Assembly: GCA_963714145.1 (NCBI GenBank)
Contig: OY970235.1
Span: forward strand, 5,084,001 to 5,148,000
Length of the DNA stretch: 64,000 bases
Direction: 5' to 3'
Origin: JBBWZH01 sp035544115
GTDB lineage: Bacteria; Actinomycetota; Actinomycetes; Mycobacteriales; CADCTP01
The notes beneath the pieces are model-generated. The model was not told where the DNA came from, did not search any database, and was given only the letters and a program-made list of their open reading frames with translations. Below, one piece after another: positions 61,684 through 64,000 of this stretch. Numbering within the stretch: position 1 is the first letter of the stretch; every line of letters starts with the position of its first letter. Both the position numbers and the translations under genes were made by a program.

Positions 61684-62522
61684 TGCCACCGCTGGTGGTC
61701 TCGGTGCACCAGCCCAACTTCATGCCCTGGCTGAAGCTGCTGGACAAGATCCTGGCCAGCGATGTCTACGTGGCCTACGACACCGTGCAGTACACCCGGT
61801 CGGAATACCACGCGCGGCAGCGGGTGCGCACCCACACCGGGCTGGCCTGGCTGTCGGTGCCGCTGCGCCGGGTGCCCGGGCAGCGGCAACTGATCGAGCA
61901 GCTCCGGCTGGACCCCGGCCAGCCGTTCGGTGCCCGGCACCTGAAGACGCTGCGCGTCGGCTACACCGCAACCCCTTACTTCACCGAGGTCTACGGCCTG
62001 GTCGAGCAGGTGTACGCGCGCCGGCACGAACGGCTGGTCGACCTGAGCCTGGATCTGATCGAGGCGTTCTGCCGGTACCTGGGCAGCCCGGTGCGGATCG
62101 TCCGGGCCAGCGCGCTGCCGCACGCCGGCGACAACACCGAACGGCTGATCCAGCTGGTCCGCGCGGTCGCCGGGGACGTGCACCTGACCAGCACCTACGG
62201 CACCGAGCGGCGGTACATCGACTGGCCCCGGGTGACCGGCGCCGGGATCGCCGTACGGGCGCAGCAGTTCCAGCACCCGGTGTACCGGCAGGCCTGGCCC
62301 GGCTTCGTCGCCGACCTCGCCGCCCTGGACATGCTGTTCTGCCACGGCCCGGCCACCGCCGGCCGGCTCGCCGCCGCCCGCCGCTGGGTCCCGGTCGACC
62401 CGGCCGACCCGGCCGCCGGCCCGGCCGACAACCCGGCCACCGGCCCGTCCGCCGAACCGGCTGACGACCCGGCTCGCGACCCGGCCGGGACCGGCGAGCC
62501 GGCCGCCGCGATGGAGCGGTAG
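61683..62522 (+). CDS. WbqC-like family protein
   Basis: 279 residues; ATG 61683 overlaps the previous stop by one base (TGATG). HQPNFMPWLKLLDKILASDV and DTVQYTRSEYHARQRVRT are the hallmark WbqC blocks; the SVPLRR and HLKTLRVGYTATPYF segments follow. Members occur in O-antigen and other glycan clusters and are thought to modify amino-sugars or glycan precursors. The last 45 residues are a Pro/Ala/Asp-rich low-complexity tail not shared by the family. Confidence 0.88.
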   Translation: MPPLVVSVHQPNFMPWLKLLDKILASDVYVAYDTVQYTRSEYHARQRVRTHTGLAWLSVPLRRVPGQRQLIEQLRLDPGQPFGARHLKTLRVGYTATPYFTEVYGLVEQVYARRHERLVDLSLDLIEAFCRYLGSPVRIVRASALPHAGDNTERLIQLVRAVAGDVHLTSTYGTERRYIDWPRVTGAGIAVRAQQFQHPVYRQAWPGFVADLAALDMLFCHGPATAGRLAAARRWVPVDPADPAAGPADNPATGPSAEPADDPARDPAGTGEPAAAMER

Positions 62523-64000
62523 GTGGCCGGGGTGGACTGGCTGCGGGTGGCCGTCCCGCTGGTGCTGCTGTTCGGGGTGAGCCTGGGGTTCTGGACCCTG
62601 GTCGGGCTGCTCCGCCGGGTCGCCGAACTGCGCCGGCGGCCGGCGGCGCGGCCGGAGCGCCCGCTCCGGCCGCACGACGTGGCCGTGCTGATCCCGGCCC
62701 GGAACGAGGCGCTGGTGATCGCGGCGACGATCCGGTCGGTGCTGCGGCTGGTGCCGCCGGCCAGCGTGCACGTGATCGCCGACGGCTGCGACGACGACAC
62801 CGCCGCGATCGCCCGCTCGTACGGGGTGAACGTGCTCGAGGTGTACCCGGCCGGCGGCAAGGCGGCCGGCATCGAGTCCGCCGTCGCGCACTTCGACCTG
62901 CCCGGCCGGTTCGACGTGATGCTGCTGGTGGACGCGGACACCGAACTGGACCGCGACTACCTCGCCCGCGGGCTGCCGCTGTTCGACGACCCGGCCGTGG
63001 TCGCGGTCGCCGGCTACGCGCGCACCGCCTGGCGGCCGCGCGAGCTGCCCTGGGTGGGCCGGCTGCTGGTGGCGTACCGGACCAGGCTCTACGCGGTAAT
63101 GCAGTGGCTGAAGTACGGTCAGACCTGGCGCTGGACCAACCTCACCGCGATCGTGCCAGGCTTTGCCAGCATGTACCGCACCCGGGTGCTCCCGCGCATC
63201 GACCTGAACCCGCCCGGCCTGGTCATTGAGGACTTCAACATGACCTTCGAGCTGCACCACAAGCGGCTGGGCAAGATCGCGTTCCAACCCGGGGTCAGCG
63301 CCACCACGCAGGACCCGGACAACCTGCGCGACTACGTCAAGCAGATCACCCGCTGGCAGCTCGGGCTCTGGCAGACGGTGCGCCGGCACGGCATCTGGCC
63401 GAGCTGGTTCTGGCTGGCGCTGGGCGCGTTCCTGCTCGAGGTGGTGGTGGCCAGCGTCGGCCTGCTGCTGCTCGCCGCCGCGGTGCTGGCCATCCCGCTG
63501 GCCAGCGCCGGCCACCAGTTGGTCGACTGGGGCTGGCTGACCAGCGTGCACCGGCAGCTGACCGGCTACGTCACGCTGCCCGGCCTGGCGCTGTTCGTGG
63601 TGCTTCCGGATTTCCTGCTCACCTGCGCGGCGGCGGTGGCGATGCGCCGGCCCAGCCTGCTCCGGTACGGCCTGGCCTTCCTGCCGATCCGGATGATCGA
63701 CGCGGTGGTGATGCTCTGGACGCTGCCGCAGGCGTGGTGGAAGAGCTCGTCCGGGCGGTGGACCAGCCCGGGCCGGCGGGCCGCCGGCGCGCCCGCGACC
63801 CTGCGGGTCCCCGCCACCCGGCCGGTCCCGACCGCGCCGCGGGTCCCGGCGCCCCGCTCGGGCGCCGACCCGGTCCAGGCACCGGCCCGCACGCCGGCCC
63901 CGCCGCCGCGGGCGCCGGTCCCGGCCGGCGCGCTGGCGACCCCGGCCGCGGGCAGCCCCTGGGTCAGCCGCCGGCTGCGCCGGACCACCCCGGCCGCGCC
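62523..64000 (+). CDS. membrane glycosyltransferase, GT2 family (3' end outside window)
   Basis: Starts at GTG 62523, directly after the TAG of the WbqC-like gene, and stays open to the end of the window (at least 492 residues). An N-terminal membrane helix, then a GT2 domain: VAVLIPARNEALVIAATIRSV, LLVDADTELDRDYL, PGFASMYRTRVLP, VIEDFNMTFELHHK and the QxxRW-type QITRWQLG. Three or more C-terminal membrane segments follow. This is the plan of processive synthases (cellulose/hyaluronan type). The last 75 visible residues are Pro/Ala/Arg-rich. Probably the polymerase or main transferase of the cluster. Confidence 0.9.
   Translation, partial: MAGVDWLRVAVPLVLLFGVSLGFWTLVGLLRRVAELRRRPAARPERPLRPHDVAVLIPARNEALVIAATIRSVLRLVPPASVHVIADGCDDDTAAIARSYGVNVLEVYPAGGKAAGIESAVAHFDLPGRFDVMLLVDADTELDRDYLARGLPLFDDPAVVAVAGYARTAWRPRELPWVGRLLVAYRTRLYAVMQWLKYGQTWRWTNLTAIVPGFASMYRTRVLPRIDLNPPGLVIEDFNMTFELHHKRLGKIAFQPGVSATTQDPDNLRDYVKQITRWQLGLWQTVRRHGIWPSWFWLALGAFLLEVVVASVGLLLLAAAVLAIPLASAGHQLVDWGWLTSVHRQLTGYVTLPGLALFVVLPDFLLTCAAAVAMRRPSLLRYGLAFLPIRMIDAVVMLWTLPQAWWKSSSGRWTSPGRRAAGAPATLRVPATRPVPTAPRVPAPRSGADPVQAPARTPAPPPRAPVPAGALATPAAGSPWVSRRLRRTTPAA

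Noticed and set aside
1..64000. tRNA, rRNA and insertion sequences
   Set aside because: No tRNA-like cloverleaf with conserved GGTTCGAATCC-type arm, no rRNA sequence and no transposase or terminal repeats were found by reading.

Overview
The window is very GC-rich actinobacterial DNA. Codon use, GTG starts, CBM2-bearing cellulases with Thr/Pro linkers and CebR/CelR-type operators point to a soil actinomycete of the Micromonosporaceae type (Actinoplanes-like); this is inferred from gene style, not a database match. No rRNA, tRNA, insertion sequence or CRISPR array was seen.

Layout. (1) 1-9.5 kb: a partial LysR regulator, then a galactan-utilisation locus with a secreted GH53 endo-galactanase, a LacI regulator, a three-gene ABC sugar importer lacking its ATPase, and a GH42 beta-galactosidase broken by a one-base insertion. 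Three near-identical 14-bp palindromes lie in front of the structural genes. A 0.7-kb non-coding stretch at 1.8-2.55 kb carries GGTGA/TCACC motifs at 20-bp spacing. (2) 9.5-16.4 kb: two membrane proteins, a GH59 galactosidase with a ricin-type lectin domain, and a GH5 mannanase with FnIII and CBM2. (3) 16.4-24.6 kb: a compact three-gene NRPS operon, glycosyltransferase then A-T-C then C-A-T, with no thioesterase. (4) 24.6-41 kb: a plant-cell-wall island with a ThuA/sugar-dehydrogenase/PKD/DUF1080 fusion, GH74, GH12, GH9 and GH48. Several of these reading frames are broken by one-base insertions. A small HEPN-like gene pair, a DUF3105 lipoprotein and a 51-bp minisatellite sit inside the island.

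(5) 41-50.3 kb: a membrane SGNH hydrolase, then an XRE-cupin regulator divergent from a tightly coupled six-gene catabolic operon (M24 hydrolase, E1 alpha, E1 beta, amidohydrolase, bicupin, SDR). Two of these enzymes lack residues normally essential in their families. (6) 50.3-58.2 kb: an MMPL transporter, an NfeD/flotillin pair, a DUF885 metallopeptidase, an orphan antitoxin whose PIN toxin survives only as a stub, and a small XRE regulator divergent from a methionine aminopeptidase across a shared operator. (7) 58.3-64 kb: a surface-glycan cluster (nucleotide-sugar dehydrogenase, epimerase, PIG-L deacetylase, WbqC-like protein, membrane GT2) that runs off the window end.

Most of the first 41 kb is a polysaccharide-degrading programme. 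Galactan genes look locally controlled by the LacI protein encoded here. The GH5 and GH9/GH48 loci carry an identical second palindrome whose regulator is not in the window. The most unusual items are the cluster of in-gene +1 insertions, the phased 20-bp repeat field, the NRPS with two adjoining condensation domains, and the M24/E1/amidohydrolase/bicupin operon.
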